Shown one piece after another: positions 1-11,559 of a stretch of 64,000 nt of DNA. The stretch comes from Agelaius tricolor (taxonomy: Eukaryota > Chordata > Aves > Passeriformes > Icteridae). Under the pieces are notes generated by a model. That model was not told where the DNA came from and did not search any database. It was given only the letters and a program-made list of their open reading frames with translations. Each line of letters opens with the position of its first letter. Position 1 is the stretch's first letter. A program made the position numbers and the translations under genes. The stretch is from the NCBI GenBank assembly GCA_023055355.1, contig JALJCS010000052.1, positions 17,501 through 81,500 of the forward strand, read 5' to 3'.

Positions 1-170
1 ACAGGAGCCACGGTGGGGGTAGGGAAGGGCAGGGGGTATCTTGATTAAGGGTGATTCAACTTTATTAAATGAATGTTTTTATTTACACATCAGCAAAATA
101 CATGGAAACAGTGTATACAAATGCGAGTGCAGATACAATCCATAGACACACTGGTAAAAGTCTAATTTAC

Positions 171-275
171 ATACAGAGCAATACAGGGAAATGCAGCAGC
201 TAATGCAAATACAGACCAATACAGGGCAATGCAGCACCTAATGCAAATACAGACCAATACAGGGCAATACAACAC
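171..275. repeat. short tandem repeat, 38-bp period
   Basis: A segment beginning GCAGCAGCTAATGCAAATAC at 193 recurs at 231 with one mismatch, and partial copies lie on both sides. The repeat is about 2.5 units long. No coding signal was seen. Confidence 0.8.
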
Positions 276-458
276 GACACATACTAACACGAGATGATAA
301 CCTTTTTCTATTTTCATTACGGGTTGATTTATTGTTACAGGACACCCAAAACAACAAAAGCACACAGAAAACAACACTCATCTACCGTGAACGCCCCCTT
401 CACATTACACACAAACTCACCATCACAACTGCTAAATTACACCCCAGCAATCATTGCT

Positions 459-1048
459 CCTCGGGAACGTGGTTCCCGGGAGACTCCGGAAAATCCTCCT
501 GCCTGACAAAAACCCCGGTCCCTGGACGGTCCGCACCCAAACTCTGGCGATGAACATCGCCTCGCAGACTGACCGGGACCCGGGAAAAAAAAACCCAGCT
601 GGGGGGGAAAAAAAAAACCCCCCCGGCTGGGGATTTTTTATTCTAAATTTAAAAATGACTTGAAAAACCTGAAAAGCAAAAGTCATACAGGGTTACAACC
701 CCAAAACCCTTCAACGCGCACACACTTCCTTCAGCTTACAAACAAACCCACACGCGATGGGACCTCGACCGCTCCGCTGACCCTCGGCACGCATTCGCGC
801 CCCTCCTCGGGAACGTGGTTCCCGGGAGCCTCCGGAAAATCCTCCTGCCTGATGAAAACCCCGGTCCCTGGAGGGTCTGCGCCCAAACTTTGGCGATGAA
901 CGTCGCCTCGCAGACCGACTGGGACCCGGGAAAAAAAACCCAGCCAGGGGGAAAAAAAAAAACAAACCCCGGCTGGGGATTTTTTATTCTAAATTTAAAA
1001 ATGAGTTGAAAAACCTGAAAAGCAAAGTTCATACACACAAGGTTAAAT
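459..1048. repeat. two-copy direct repeat, about 346 bp apart
   Basis: Copy 1 (459-705) and copy 2 (805-1048) share a near-palindromic GGGAACGTGGTTCCCGGG core, a CpG-rich stretch, an A-rich stretch next to runs of C or G, and the same AT-rich tail. Small indels separate the copies. Open frames on both strands are short and change between copies, so I see a satellite-like repeat and not a gene. Confidence 0.75.
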
Positions 1049-1430
1049 CCAGTCAGCATGCGCTCACACGCGCAGAGACGAGCGGACGCAGACAGACACG
1101 TGCTGTCACGCACACTCTTCCCACTTACACTTCGCTGCGGTTCTTACTCAAGACGCTGAAGAACGTGCTTCGACGCATCTTCTGGCTGCCGCTCCTTGAC
1201 GTCAAATGGTAGATTCTGGGGAAATTGGCAGCCTTGGGGACCTGTGAGACGACAGGAAGCGGTCAACGAGTGGCTATCTGACAGCTAGGACTTGTCCCTG
1301 CTCTGACTGATAAATTGTCTACCCCAAACCCCATTAAAGACAGATGAACAGTAAAGTTTTTATAACTCTTCTACCTAACTGTGACTACATGCCAGGGCAG
1401 GGCAGCTCCGACCATAAGTGGTACAGTGTA
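1049..1430. other. no gene recognised
   Basis: Mixed sequence with a short plus-strand open frame ending near 1212. No splice sites, family motif or repeat was recognised. Confidence 0.4.
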
Positions 1431-1436
1431 ACATAT

Positions 1437-1511
1437 ACAATATAAGCCAGCATAGGTACACGCAATGTAAGTACATACAGTATAAGCCAGCATAGGTACA
1501 CGCAATGTAAG
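1437..1511. repeat. 40-bp direct repeat, two copies
   Basis: The segment TATAAGCCAGCATAGGTACA at 1441 is repeated at 1481 together with its downstream bases. Confidence 0.8.
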
Positions 1512-1515
1512 CCGG

Positions 1516-1862
1516 GACTTGAGATAGCTCTCTGGAAGATTAATTCTTGAGCCCTATACCCTTTGAGACGATGAAACCTATAGAACTACTTCAGTCACGT
1601 GAGGAGGCTGTAAGACGCTTCCTCCAGAAGTCCAAGAGAATGGCATGGAAAAAAAGGCACTACCAAAGCTGGTAGTGAGAAGGAAGATGGATGAGAACAT
1701 CTTGTGTAATCCTTTCTGTCTCAAAGAGTAAAAATGTAAAGATGCCGGAATAAAGGATATCCGGAAAGGAACGTGAGTAGAATACGGGCGATGTGGCACG
1801 GAATAGTGCCGATAAAGCATCGGGACGTACCAAAGGCCCGTGACACGGAAGACGACGGATAC
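1516..1862. other. no gene recognised
   Basis: Low-copy-looking sequence. Overlapping short minus-strand frames exist, but none has a recognisable domain or splice framework. Confidence 0.35.
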
Positions 1863-1925
1863 AGACTACGTAACACAGACACGGATGACATAACACAGAC
1901 ACGGATGACATAACACAGAGACAAG
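1863..1925. repeat. 20-bp tandem repeat, three copies
   Basis: TAACACAGACACGGATGACA occurs at 1871 and 1891, and a partial third copy starts at 1911. Confidence 0.85.
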
Positions 1926-2929
1926 TGGCAACTGCCTGGCACTTTCCCTTAGGGACCCGAGATTCCTAGCACAAGATGAGCCAGAGGCTGATGATGCCAA
2001 AGGAAAGGAAGCCCTATGATGATGGCACGTGACGATTAAATGTAACTCGTTAAAAGAAGTTGGTGCCACAGCAGTTAAGAGGATGCTCGAGAGGTTCGGC
2101 GAGACTAGAGAAGAAAGCGGACTGCCGGGTGACCGTGGCGATAGCTCCGGACGTGAAGGCGAGCTCCTCGGGGGAAAGATCCGTGACAACGTCGGGTCGA
2201 GGAAGGCGGACGACGCAAAGTTCGCGAGAATCCTGAGACGGGTCGGAACTGCCCTGCCCGGCAAAGGCTCTGATCAGGCTGAGGAGAAACCCTCTCCCTT
2301 TTCTTCCAGAGAGCCGGTCCCGCTACAGACCTCTCCACTAAGGTGACGTGACCCCCTGTGATAGTAAAGGTTTTTCCCCTTCTCCCGACCGCTGGCCCCG
2401 ACACTTAGCTTTTGGAAGAGGAGCGGACAAAATCCATCCTCGGTCGGACGTGGACGTTGAGATGTTCTCCGTGTGTGCTTCGGTGCCACGGTTGCCAAGC
2501 TTTGGCTAAGAGCCTCCTCCGGGTACCTAAGACAAAACAGAAAAGGTAACTATTGCCCTCAAAAACAGTAATCCCGGGGACTCCTCCGCACCACTGCCCC
2601 GGCTCACCTTACATCTTCATTTGACTCCAGAGGCTGCCCAGAAGATACCTGCAAAAAGAAAAGGTACATGCTTAGCATGCTGCTGCGTAATGCTCACCAA
2701 TGAGTCGGCCTGCTTAAACGCCGACTCACCTGCCCTCCTCTGTTCCTGGGCACGCCTAGGTCACCGACAGCACCTGCAAAGAAACAAAGCAAAAGAGCAT
2801 GCTGAGATACTGTGAAAACACGACATCTCCCCAGCCTGACGAGTATGCCACACCGATACCTTAAGCTTGCACCCACCTGGCATGGGTGTGCTCGGCCAAG
2901 ATAGATGGCAAGTGGACCACCTAAAATAA
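1926..2929. other. unassigned region before the macrosatellite
   Basis: Moderately CpG-containing sequence. From about 2640 it shows loose resemblance to macrosatellite segments (a CTCACC next to an A/G-rich stretch), so a worn unit may start here. No gene could be supported. Confidence 0.35.
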
Positions 2930-5900
2930 AAAGAACAAGAGTACGTGCTTAGAGCTGCACCAGAAACTGAGAACTCGGCAATAGCAACTGCTTCTGTACG
3001 CTACTCAATGCTCACCTTGCCCACTCGGCCTTGACTGCTGCTCTCTGCTTTGACTTCCTAAAAAGAAAGACAAAGAACAGTGCTGTAACACGGTCACCAT
3101 TTACACTTCCTCTGCAGAGACAAATTGTGACTGACCTGATCGGGGGAATGCCCTCACCCAGGACGGAGTGCACTGCCCTGGATTTTATCCTTCTGAATCT
3201 GAAAAAAAAGTTAGGACAAAAGTCATATGGCTGCAGAATAACTTAGGAGCTCCGGACATCTTGTGCCCATCACCAAATCCCATCTAGAGTCCAACTACAC
3301 TCCACATCACCAACCTCAAGTCCCCGGGACTTGTTCTATTACACCAGGCTATGCGGCAGGGCAGAGAAGCTCCGGCAAAAATATGTGCGGACACCCGTGA
3401 CACCGAACAGATGGGAGATGTGACAAACAATGGGCACGAGACACGGACAGAAATCTCTGGGCAAGAAGGATAACTGCGAGGACCGAGAGGATGCCAAATG
3501 AGATGGCCGAGGTGAGACTTATGGCAAGTTGATGAGGCTCAGAAAACACTGAAGAAGAAGAAGATGCTAACCGAACTATTTATTTCAAGAACTGCAAAGA
3601 TGGATGCCCGAGAATCCTACGGTCAGAAGCCTCTCCCTAACCTCGTATTCTTACGAGGCCTAATCGGTCTTAAAGGATCATTGCAGAGGACGTCTGTCCA
3701 TACGGCTCAGAACAAGACCTGACAAGACATTGGACTGGATGCTTCCAAACAGATGTAATTCTGATGCCTGTCTGAGCTCCCAAGTAGAAGGTTGCGTGGC
3801 ATGGGTGCCAGGGCAAAGAATGCAGAGATCATGGATTCTAAGAATGGTGCCAAGGTTTCTGACAGGCCCCTAAAAGGGCTAGGATAAAAGACATGAGATA
3901 CCCAAACAACACATAATACACAAAAGACAAATGGCACAATACACACCAAGACTATTCTGCCCTGTGCACCTCACCTGTGATCAAAAGTGAGACTTTGCTT
4001 TTATGTGGCCTAAGGGGCCACGTCTTGGCTATGCTCATCTCCAGACTTGACTCAGAAACCCCGCCCCCCCTCCTCCCAGGGACTCCCAAACCAGCACCCC
4101 GCTTTGATCCCCTCTGTGGGTCGCAGCCCTCTACTTATCTCTCGGACATCTGGGGATGCCGGTCCGTGTCAGGTGCGAAGGAAGGCTTCCTCACCAGCTG
4201 GGAAGGTCCTGCTCTCATCTGGCTGTTATCTCATAGACAGCTATATTAAAGAAAAGCAAACATCAATGCCTCATCTTGGCATCAAATCGGCCAAAACCCC
4301 ACAAGTCTGCTACTCACCCTTCTCCTAAGAAGGCCCGGCACCTCCTAACCCTTACCCTCTGCCACAGATGTAATGCATCTGCACCTGAAAGAAAGTTAGA
4401 ACATATGTCAAACACCTGCAGGATAACTCAAAAGCCGCAAACACTTTATGTCAATCTAGGCATAGCATCTAGAGTCCAAGTACAGCCCACATTACAAATT
4501 TCAACTCCCCAGAGCGTGTCCTATTACACCAGGCTATGCGGCAGGGCAGAGCAGCTCCGGAACAAATACGTGCGGACACCCGTGACACTGAACACATGGG
4601 ACATGACAAACAATGGGCACGAGACACGGACAGAAGTCTCTTGGCAAGAAGGATAACTGCGAGGACTGAGAGGACGCAAAATTAGATGACCGAAAGATGC
4701 TAAACGGAACGATTTAGTCCAAGAACTACAAAGATGGATGCCCAGGAGCCCTACAGTCAGAATCCTCTACCTGTCCTCATAATCTTACAAGTCCTAATCG
4801 GCCATAAAACAACCTTGCAGGGTGAAGCTGTCCATACAGCTCAGAACAAGACCTGACAAGACAACTGACTGGATGCTTCCAAAGAGTTGCAATTCTGTTG
4901 CCTGTCTGAGCTCCTGAGTCAAAAATTCTATGGCCTGGGTGCCAGGGCAAGGAATGCTGAGATCACTGGTGCTAGGAATGATGCCAAGGTTTCTGACAGA
5001 CCCCTCAAAGGGCTAAGGTAAGAGACATGATATCCAAACAACACATAATACACAAAAGACAGGTGATACGATACACACTGGGACTGCTCTGCCCTGTGAA
5101 CCTCAGCACTGTGATCAAAAGCGAGACTTTGCTTTTATGTGGCCTAAGGGCCCACATCTTGGCTACCCTCATCTCCAGAGCCGACTCAAACTAGCCCCCC
5201 CAGGGAGTCCTGACCCAACCCCCCGCTTTCATCCCCTCTGTGGTTCATATACCTCGACTTATCTCTTGGACATCTGGGGATACCGGTCCGTGTCAGTGCG
5301 AAGGAAGGCTGCCTCGCCAGCTGGGATGGTCCTGCTCTCACCGGGCTGTTGTCTCTTAGCTATATTAAAGAAAAGCAAACATCAATGCCTCATCTTGGCA
5401 CCACATCGGCCAAAACCCCACAAGTCTGCTACTCACCCTTCTCCTAAGAAGGCCCGGCTCCTCGGGTCGCACGCTTCGGAGGCCGACGCCGTCGTCGTGG
5501 GGTACGCCTGGGGTAAGAGGAGACGAGGTGATGTGGTGTTGCTGAAAACTGAGTGGACCCTCGCTCTTCCTCCCTACTTCCCTGACTCACCGCAACTCCT
5601 CGGCGGTTCCTGATGGCTACCTGGAAGGCAGGGCTCATGAGAGGGGCAAACCCGGTCCGTCGGCCCGTTGGGGATGGGAGCTTGGCATGCTCTGAGTGGA
5701 TTGCCTAAGGCGCAAAAACGAGAATGGAGACTTAGACTTGCCCCAGGAATTGAGATCTCAGCAACAAGAAAGGCTACTGCTCACTGCTCACCTTACCCTC
5801 TTGAACTTGACTGCTGAGATCCAGCTATACTTCCTAAAAATAAAGACAAAGAACAGCGCTGTAACAGGGTCACACTTGACACATCCCCTGCACAGACAAA

Positions 5901-6650
5901 TGGTGACTGACCCGCTATGGGGAACCCCCTCACCCGGGATGGGGTGCTCTGCCACTGATGCAATGCATCTGCACCTGAAAGAGAGTTAGAACATACATCA
6001 AACACCTGCAGGATAACTCAAAAGCTGCAAACACCTTATATCAATCTAGGAATAGCATCTAGAGTCCAAGTACAGCCCACATGACAAATTTCAACTCCCC
6101 AGGGCTTGTCCTCTTACACCGGGCTATGCGGCAGGGCAGAGCAGCTCCGGCAAAAATATGTGCGGACACGCGTGACACCGAACAGACGGGACGTGATAAA
6201 CAATGGGCACGAGACACTGACAGAAATCTCTGGGCAAGAAGGATGAATGCGAGGACCGAGAGGATGCCAAATGAGATGGCCGAGGTGAGACTGATGGCAA
6301 GCTGATGAGGCTCAAAAAACACTGAAGAAGAAGATGCTAACCAAACAATTTATTCCAAGAACTGCAAAGATGGATGCCCGAGAATCCTACATTTAGAAAC
6401 CTCTACCTGTCCTCACATTCTTTCGAGTCCTAATCCACCATAATGGACCCTGGCAGGGCATAGCTGTCCATACAGCTCAGAGCAAGACCTGACAAGACAT
6501 CTGACTGGATGCTTCCAAAGAGAGATGAGATTCTGATACATGTCTGAGCTCCTGAGACAAAAATCCTATGGAATGGGTGGCAGGGCAAGGAATGCAGAGA
6601 TCACAGATGATAAGAACAACACCAGGGTTTCTGACAGGCCCGTCAAAGGG

Positions 6651-6999
6651 CTAAGGTAAGAGACATGACATACCCAAACAACACATAATGCACAATAGAC
6701 AAGTGACACAATACACACCGGGACTGCTCTGCCCTGCACACCTCAGCACTGTGATCAAAAGTGAGACTTTGCTTTTATGGGGCCTAAGGGGCTGCTTCAT
6801 GAACACCCACCACCTCCAAAGCAGACTCAGAAACCCCTCCCTGTAATTCCCAAACCAGCACCCTGCTTTCATCCCCTCTGTGGGTCGTAGCCATCTACTT
6901 ATCTCTTGGGCATCTGGGGATGCCGGTCTCAGGTGCAAAAAAGGCCGCCTCATCAGCTGGGAAGGTCTTCCTGGCACCGGGCTGTTGTATCTTAGACAG
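6651..6999 (-). CDS. possible last exon of the amplified unit, open copy
   Basis: The acceptor is CTTTAATATAG immediately before 6999. If it is joined to the phase left by the 8767-8847 type of exon, the frame runs 115 codons to a stop at 6651. The same block in the 4.1, 5.3 and 8.6 kb units hits a stop within a few codons in this phase. A short segment resembling EISRWLRPTEG is recognisable in other units in one frame or another. The C-terminal third is rich in Leu, Cys and Val and may simply be readthrough of non-coding sequence. No family was recognised. Confidence 0.3.
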
Positions 7000-7279
7000 C
7001 TATATTAAAGAAAACCAAACATCAGTGCCTGATCTCAGCAGCCCATTGGCCTAAACCCCACAAGTCTGCTACTCACCGCACTCCTAAGAACGCTCAGCTG
7101 CTCGGGCCACACGCTTCAGGCACTGAGGCCATTGTGACAGGGGGTGCCTGGGTTAGGAGGAGATGAGGTGATTTGGCATGGCTGAAACCTGAGTGGACCC
7201 TCGCTCCTCCTCCCTACTTCCCCGACTCACCGCAACTCCTTGGCAGCTGCCAAAGGCCACCCGGATGGCACCTTTAAAT

Positions 7280-7655
7280 ACAAAGGTTCAGGGCTTCATC
7301 ACCGAGTCCTGTAATACAGCCACAGGGCTCACATTTGCAGGAAACCCGGTGCATCGGCCGGTTGGTGATGGGGGCTTGGCATACTCCGAGTGGATTGCCT
7401 AAGGCACAAAAATGAGAATGGAAACTTAGAGCTCCACCAGAAATTGAGAGCTGAGCAATAACAACTACTTCTCTCCACTGCTCACCTGGACTGCTGGTGT
7501 CCAGATTTACTTCCTAAAAAGAAAAGACAAAGAACAGTGCTGTAACACAATCACCATTTACACTTCCTCGGCAGAGACAAATGGTGCCTCACCTGCTCGG
7601 GGGAAACCCCTCACCCAGGATGGGGCCCTCTGGCACACATTTAATCCATCTGAAT
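7280..7655 (-). pseudogene. homologous exons in the preceding macrosatellite unit
   Basis: The first exon, 7593-7655, is 63 nt like its partner at 9316-9378 and stays open with several amino-acid changes. The second (about 7483-7510) has a shortened body that changes phase. The third starts at 7398 and keeps the frame CQAPITNRPMHRVSCKCE before a stop near 7280. This copy therefore looks decayed while preserving splice borders. It supports a coding ancestor but probably makes no full product. Confidence 0.4.
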
Positions 7656-8680
7656 CTGAAAAAGAAGTTAAGACAAGAGTCAAACTGTTGCAGGATAACT
7701 TAAGAGCTCCAGACATCTTGTGACCCTCTACAAATCCCATCTAGAGTCCAACTACACCCCACATTACAAACTTCAAGTCCCCGGGACTTCTCCTACTGCA
7801 CCAGGCTATGCGGCAGGGCAGAGCAGCTCCGGCACAAATGTGTGCGGACACCGGTGACGCGGGACGGACGGGACGTGACAAACAATGGGCACAAGACACG
7901 GACAGAAATCCCTTAGTGAGGAAAATGGCTGCAAGGACTGAGAGAATGCAAAAGGAGATGATCGAGGTGAGCCTGATGGTGAGATGGTGAGGCTCAGAGA
8001 ACCCTGGAGGAAGAAGATGCTAACCGAATGATTTATTTCAAGAACTGCAAAGATGAATGCCCAGGAATCCTATGCTCAGAATCCTCTCCCTAACCTCACA
8101 TTCTTACAAGTCCTAATCCACCATAATGGATCCTGGCAGGGCATAGCTATCCATACAGCTCAGAAAAAGACCTGACAAGACAAGACATCTGACTGGATGC
8201 TTCCAAAGAGAGAACTTTTGATTGCGGAGCTCAGACAGGTATCAGAATCGCATCTATGGCCTGGGTGCCGGGGCAAGGAATGCTGAGATCACAGATGCTA
8301 AGAATGATGCCAGGGTTTCTGCTAGGCCCCTCAAAGGCCTAAGGTAAAAGACCCGAGATATGCAAACGACACATAATGCACAATAGACAAGTGACACGAT
8401 TCACGTCGGGACTGCTCTGCCCTGTGCACCTCAGCACTGTGATCAAAAGTGAGACTTTCCTTTTATGGGCCTAAGGGCCCACTTCTTGGCTACCCTCATC
8501 TCCAGAGCTGACTCAACACCCCCCCCAGGGAGTCCCAACCCAGCACCCCACTTTCATCCCCTATGTGGGCTGCAGCCCTCTACTTATCTCTCGGATGGGT
8601 GGGTGTGCCAATCCGTGTCGGCTTCGATAGAAAGCTGATGCGCCGTCTGGGAAGTCCCTGCTGACACGGGCTATTGTTCT

Positions 8681-9378
8681 CTTAGTCTGCCAAGAGAAAG
8701 GAAACCAAACGTGAGTGCACAATCTTAGCAGCATGGCGGCCAAAACATGACAAGTCTGCTACTCACCCTTCTCCTATGAATGCTCGGCTCCTCGGGCTGC
8801 ACGCTTCGGGCTCGCTTGGAGGCCGACGCCATTGTCGCAGGGTGCACCTGGGTAAAGTGGAGACGAGGCGATTTGGCATTGCTGTGACCTGAGTTGAGCC
8901 TCGCCCCTCCTCCCTACCTCCACCGCTCACGGCAACTCCTCGGCCGTTCCCAAGGGCTCCTCGGATGGGACCGTGAAATAGAAAATTTGAAGGCTTCATC
9001 ATCACGGAGTCCTGTAATACTTCCACGGAGCTCATATTTGCAGGAAACCCGGTGCATCGGCCGGTTGGTGACAGGGGCCGGACATACGCCAAGTCGATTG
9101 CCTAAATCGCACAAATGAGAATGGATGCTTGTAGTTGCACCAGAGAGTGAGACTTGAGCAATAACCACTGCTTCTGTACGCTACTCAATGCTCACCTTGC
9201 CCACTCAGCCTTGACCGCTGCTCTCTGCTTTGATTTCCTAAAAAGAAAGACAAAGAACAGTGCTCTAACACACTCACCATTTACACTTCCTCAGCAGAGG
9301 CAAATGGTGCCTCACCTGCTCGGGAGAAACCCCTCACCCGGGATGGGAACCTCTGGCACATATTTAATCTATCTGAAT
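8681..9378 (-). CDS. predicted exon chain in the best-preserved macrosatellite unit
   Basis: I do not recognise this protein. Read on the minus strand, candidate exons are 9316-9378 (63 nt), 9196-9237 (42 nt), 8918-9101 (184 nt), 8767-8847 (81 nt), and the start of a fifth from 8696 down to a stop at 8681. Acceptors have pyrimidine tracts (for example TTTGTCTTTCTTTTTAG before 9237 and CTAACTCTTTTTTCAG before 9378), and donors read GTGAGG, GTGAGC, GTAGGG and GTGAGT. The reading frame passes through all four junctions without a stop until five codons into the last piece, giving about 125 residues. The third exon contains NRPMHRVSCK, which recurs in the unit at 7.3 kb. No upstream start exon was located. 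It could be a non-coding or decayed repeat with fortuitous phase, but phase agreement at four junctions argues for a real coding ancestor. Confidence 0.45.
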
Positions 9379-10290
9379 CTGAAAAAAGAGTTAGGACAAA
9401 AGTCAAAGGGCTGTGGGATAACTTAAGAGCTCCAGATAGCTTGTGTCCATCTACAAATCCCACCTAGAGTCCAACTACACCCCACATTACAAATTCCAAG
9501 TCCCCGGGACTTCTCCTGTTGCGGCAGGTTATGCGGCAGGGCAGAGCAGCTCCGGCACAAGCGTGTGCAGACACCCGTGACACAGAACGCGACAAACCGG
9601 GGGACATTAAACACGACACATTAGGCTTGTGGTGAGGGCCTCGAGGGGAAAAGGCAGAGATATCTGACCAAAGGGAGCCCAAAGACACACTAGGTAACAA
9701 GGTACGCCAGACAACACGATGTGGACCGGAACTGCTCTGCGTTGCCTGCCTGAAAGCTGCCATCAAAATTAGAGCTTCTCCCTTCAGCTGTCCTAAGAGG
9801 CCTTTTGGAGAAGATTGCTTTTCCCTCTGCTAATTTTTAAATCTATCCCAAGAACTCCCAACCCGCTACTCTCCTATCTCCAGGCCGTGGCCCCTGACTT
9901 ATCTTTTGGATGATCGGTGATGTGAATACACGTTGCACCTGAAATGAGTCTGCCTCGGAGGGCCCCGTGATCGCCTGTTAGTCTCTCGGTTGGCTACAGT
10001 AAAGAAAACCAAAACCAATGTATGAGTTCAGAGTTATGTGGGCCAAATCCCAGTAAGTCAGTTACTTGCCCTCTCCTGAGTGTGCCTGAGTCCTTCGGGC
10101 TCCACCTTCATCCTGATTCCAAGGGTGTGACCTTTATTATTAGTGGCACCTGGGTTAGAGAAAAGCAAAGTTAAATGGCATTCCTGTGAGTGTAGTGGAT
10201 GACCTTGTGTGAGGAAGACATGGGAATGCCTCTGCTATGCTTCTGAAAAGCCTTGTGTGGGGGGGCCCTCCAATAAACACCCTTTCTCAC

Positions 10291-10501
10291 CCTGCTGTCT
10301 GCAAACCCCCCTGTCCCCCAATAACTCCTAACTGGATACCTGCTCACCCTCCCTCTCCCAGTCACAACCCTCAACTCATCTGAAGCCTCAATCTCAAACA
10401 TCATTTTTGACACTGGGCAGATTCCTCTTGTGATATGATGAATCTGCTGAAAGAAGTGCTGTGCTTGGCAAAATCTGGAATCTCTGAAAGCTGCGCTCCT
10501 C
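10291..10501 (-). CDS. candidate internal exon at the array edge
   Basis: A 211-nt open segment is bounded by an acceptor with a T-rich tract (TTTTATTATTTTTAG) and a GTGAGA donor. One frame is open throughout, and flanking intron sequence extends it. It lies upstream, in the minus direction, of a diverged macrosatellite block at 9.88-10.15 kb that retains the CTCTAACCCAG acceptor. It may be a single-copy exon of the gene from which the array was built, or a chance exon-like stretch. The product was not recognised. Confidence 0.3.
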
Positions 10502-10814
10502 CTAAAAATAATAAAACAAAACCCAAATAAGAACAAAACCAGAAATTGCAAATGCATTTCACCACCCCTAAATGCAATATCCCAAATCATGAACTTAAAT
10601 ACTCCCTGTATTCCATGCTGAAGAAAACAGTATCTTCCAAACCTCTGTTGCTTTAGATGCCCAGAAACACCTGCTGAACACAGGCTGAGATAAGCTGAAA
10701 GAGCCTCTTCACTGAAATAACAGGAGCACTGTTATCCCAGCACACCCCAGAAAGGGACTGAAGCCCCTCAGCAAAAGCTGGGGTTAATATACCCCTGATG
10801 GTGCCCGCCTCTCG

Positions 10815-10916
10815 TTCCCATGATGCCTGGGAAAAGGGAGGGGGCTAATCCCACCGAATATAAAAGCCCTCAGAGCAGCTGCAGCTGTTTGGCTCCTCTG
10901 ACTCAAATTCAAGGGG
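10815..10916 (+). promoter_or_regulatory. TATA-type promoter candidate
   Basis: AATATAAAAG lies at 10857-10866, followed by CAGCTGCAGCTG (two overlapping E-boxes). Upstream is a perfect inverted repeat, TTCCCA (10815-10820) and TGGGAA (10828-10833), with a 7-bp spacer. Transcription would start near 10890. A possible donor GTAAAG follows at 10917, and a candidate small exon lies just downstream. It could alternatively be an LTR-type promoter, but I see no LTR ends. Confidence 0.4.
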
Positions 10917-10978
10917 AGTAAAGGGCTTGTTATAGAAGAAAGCTCTTCAGAAAAATAGCAGTGCTTTCTTTTTTGCAG

Positions 10979-11009
10979 CAACTACTCAGAGCAGAAGAAC
11001 AGAAAACTG
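10979..11009 (+). other. candidate 31-nt untranslated exon
   Basis: The acceptor CTTTCTTTTTTGCAG ends at 10978, and a GTAAGA donor starts at 11010. The exon has no start codon, so it would be 5' untranslated sequence of a transcript from the TATA promoter candidate. No downstream coding exon was identified before the satellite. Confidence 0.35.
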
Positions 11010-11559
11010 GTAAGACGTAAAACTTTGTGTTAAAGTTACATAGCTAGATAAATTGGGTTATTTGCTGTTAACTCACATAATTATTCCTTGGTGATTACTA
11101 AGTAGAACATCAAGTGTGACTAAGTAGGGTGGAGAAGAATACTAATGATATAAATAGTCTAAGTCTCCTTGGGACTCCTAATTCGGCCTATCTACATTAG
11201 AAACAAAAATAAGAAAAAGAAAAAAAACCTCCTTGGCAGCGTATGGGTTAAGTACATGCCAGGCTCACCCTTCTCTGAGATAGCTGGTCCAAAGGCACAG
11301 AAAGAAGTGCCCAGAAATGAATATTTAAATCCTAAAAAATGCTGAAAAAGACAGAGCTTCCTTCAAGTGAACCTGTAAAAATGAGAAACCAGGGCAGTTA
11401 GGTCCACTAAAATTGCTAAAATGGCAAATAAACCAATTCTGCCCTTTAATTTATTCTCCAAAAATATTATGAAAAGAAGGGTTCTCCTCAATTTAAATCC
11501 CTCCAGCGATGAAAAAAACAGAAATTTTTCCCTCAGTCAAAACCTTTAACAAGGAGGGA
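11010..11559. other. AT-rich spacer
   Basis: The sequence is AT-rich, with CCTCAATTTAAATCCCTCC-like and AAAACCTTT..AAGGAGGGACA-like segments that loosely resemble sequence at 21.6 kb. This suggests a worn dispersed repeat. No gene was seen. Confidence 0.4.

Larger units (their letters stand above)
2930..10160 (-). repeat. macrosatellite, about five 1.2-1.7 kb units
   Basis: A landmark reading GCGGCAGGGCAGAGCAGCTC (variants allowed) occurs near 3355, 4540, 6129, 7811 and 9532, giving spacings of about 1.2, 1.6, 1.7 and 1.7 kb. Other blocks repeat in the same order: a segment ending CTGAAAAAG, a segment ending CCTAAAAAGAAAGACAAAG, a CCGGTGCATCGGCCGGTTGG segment, a TACTCACCCTTCTCCTA segment and a CTACTTATCTCTCGG segment. 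Copies differ by many substitutions and by block deletions; the unit around 4.3-4.6 kb lacks several blocks. On the minus strand the block edges coincide with good splice acceptors and donors, so the array may be a tandemly duplicated transcription unit (see the exon entries). Confidence 0.8.

Noticed and set aside
5137..5613. 158-codon plus-strand open frame in the macrosatellite
   Set aside because: The equivalent frame is broken in the neighbouring units, and the conserved splice borders are on the opposite strand.
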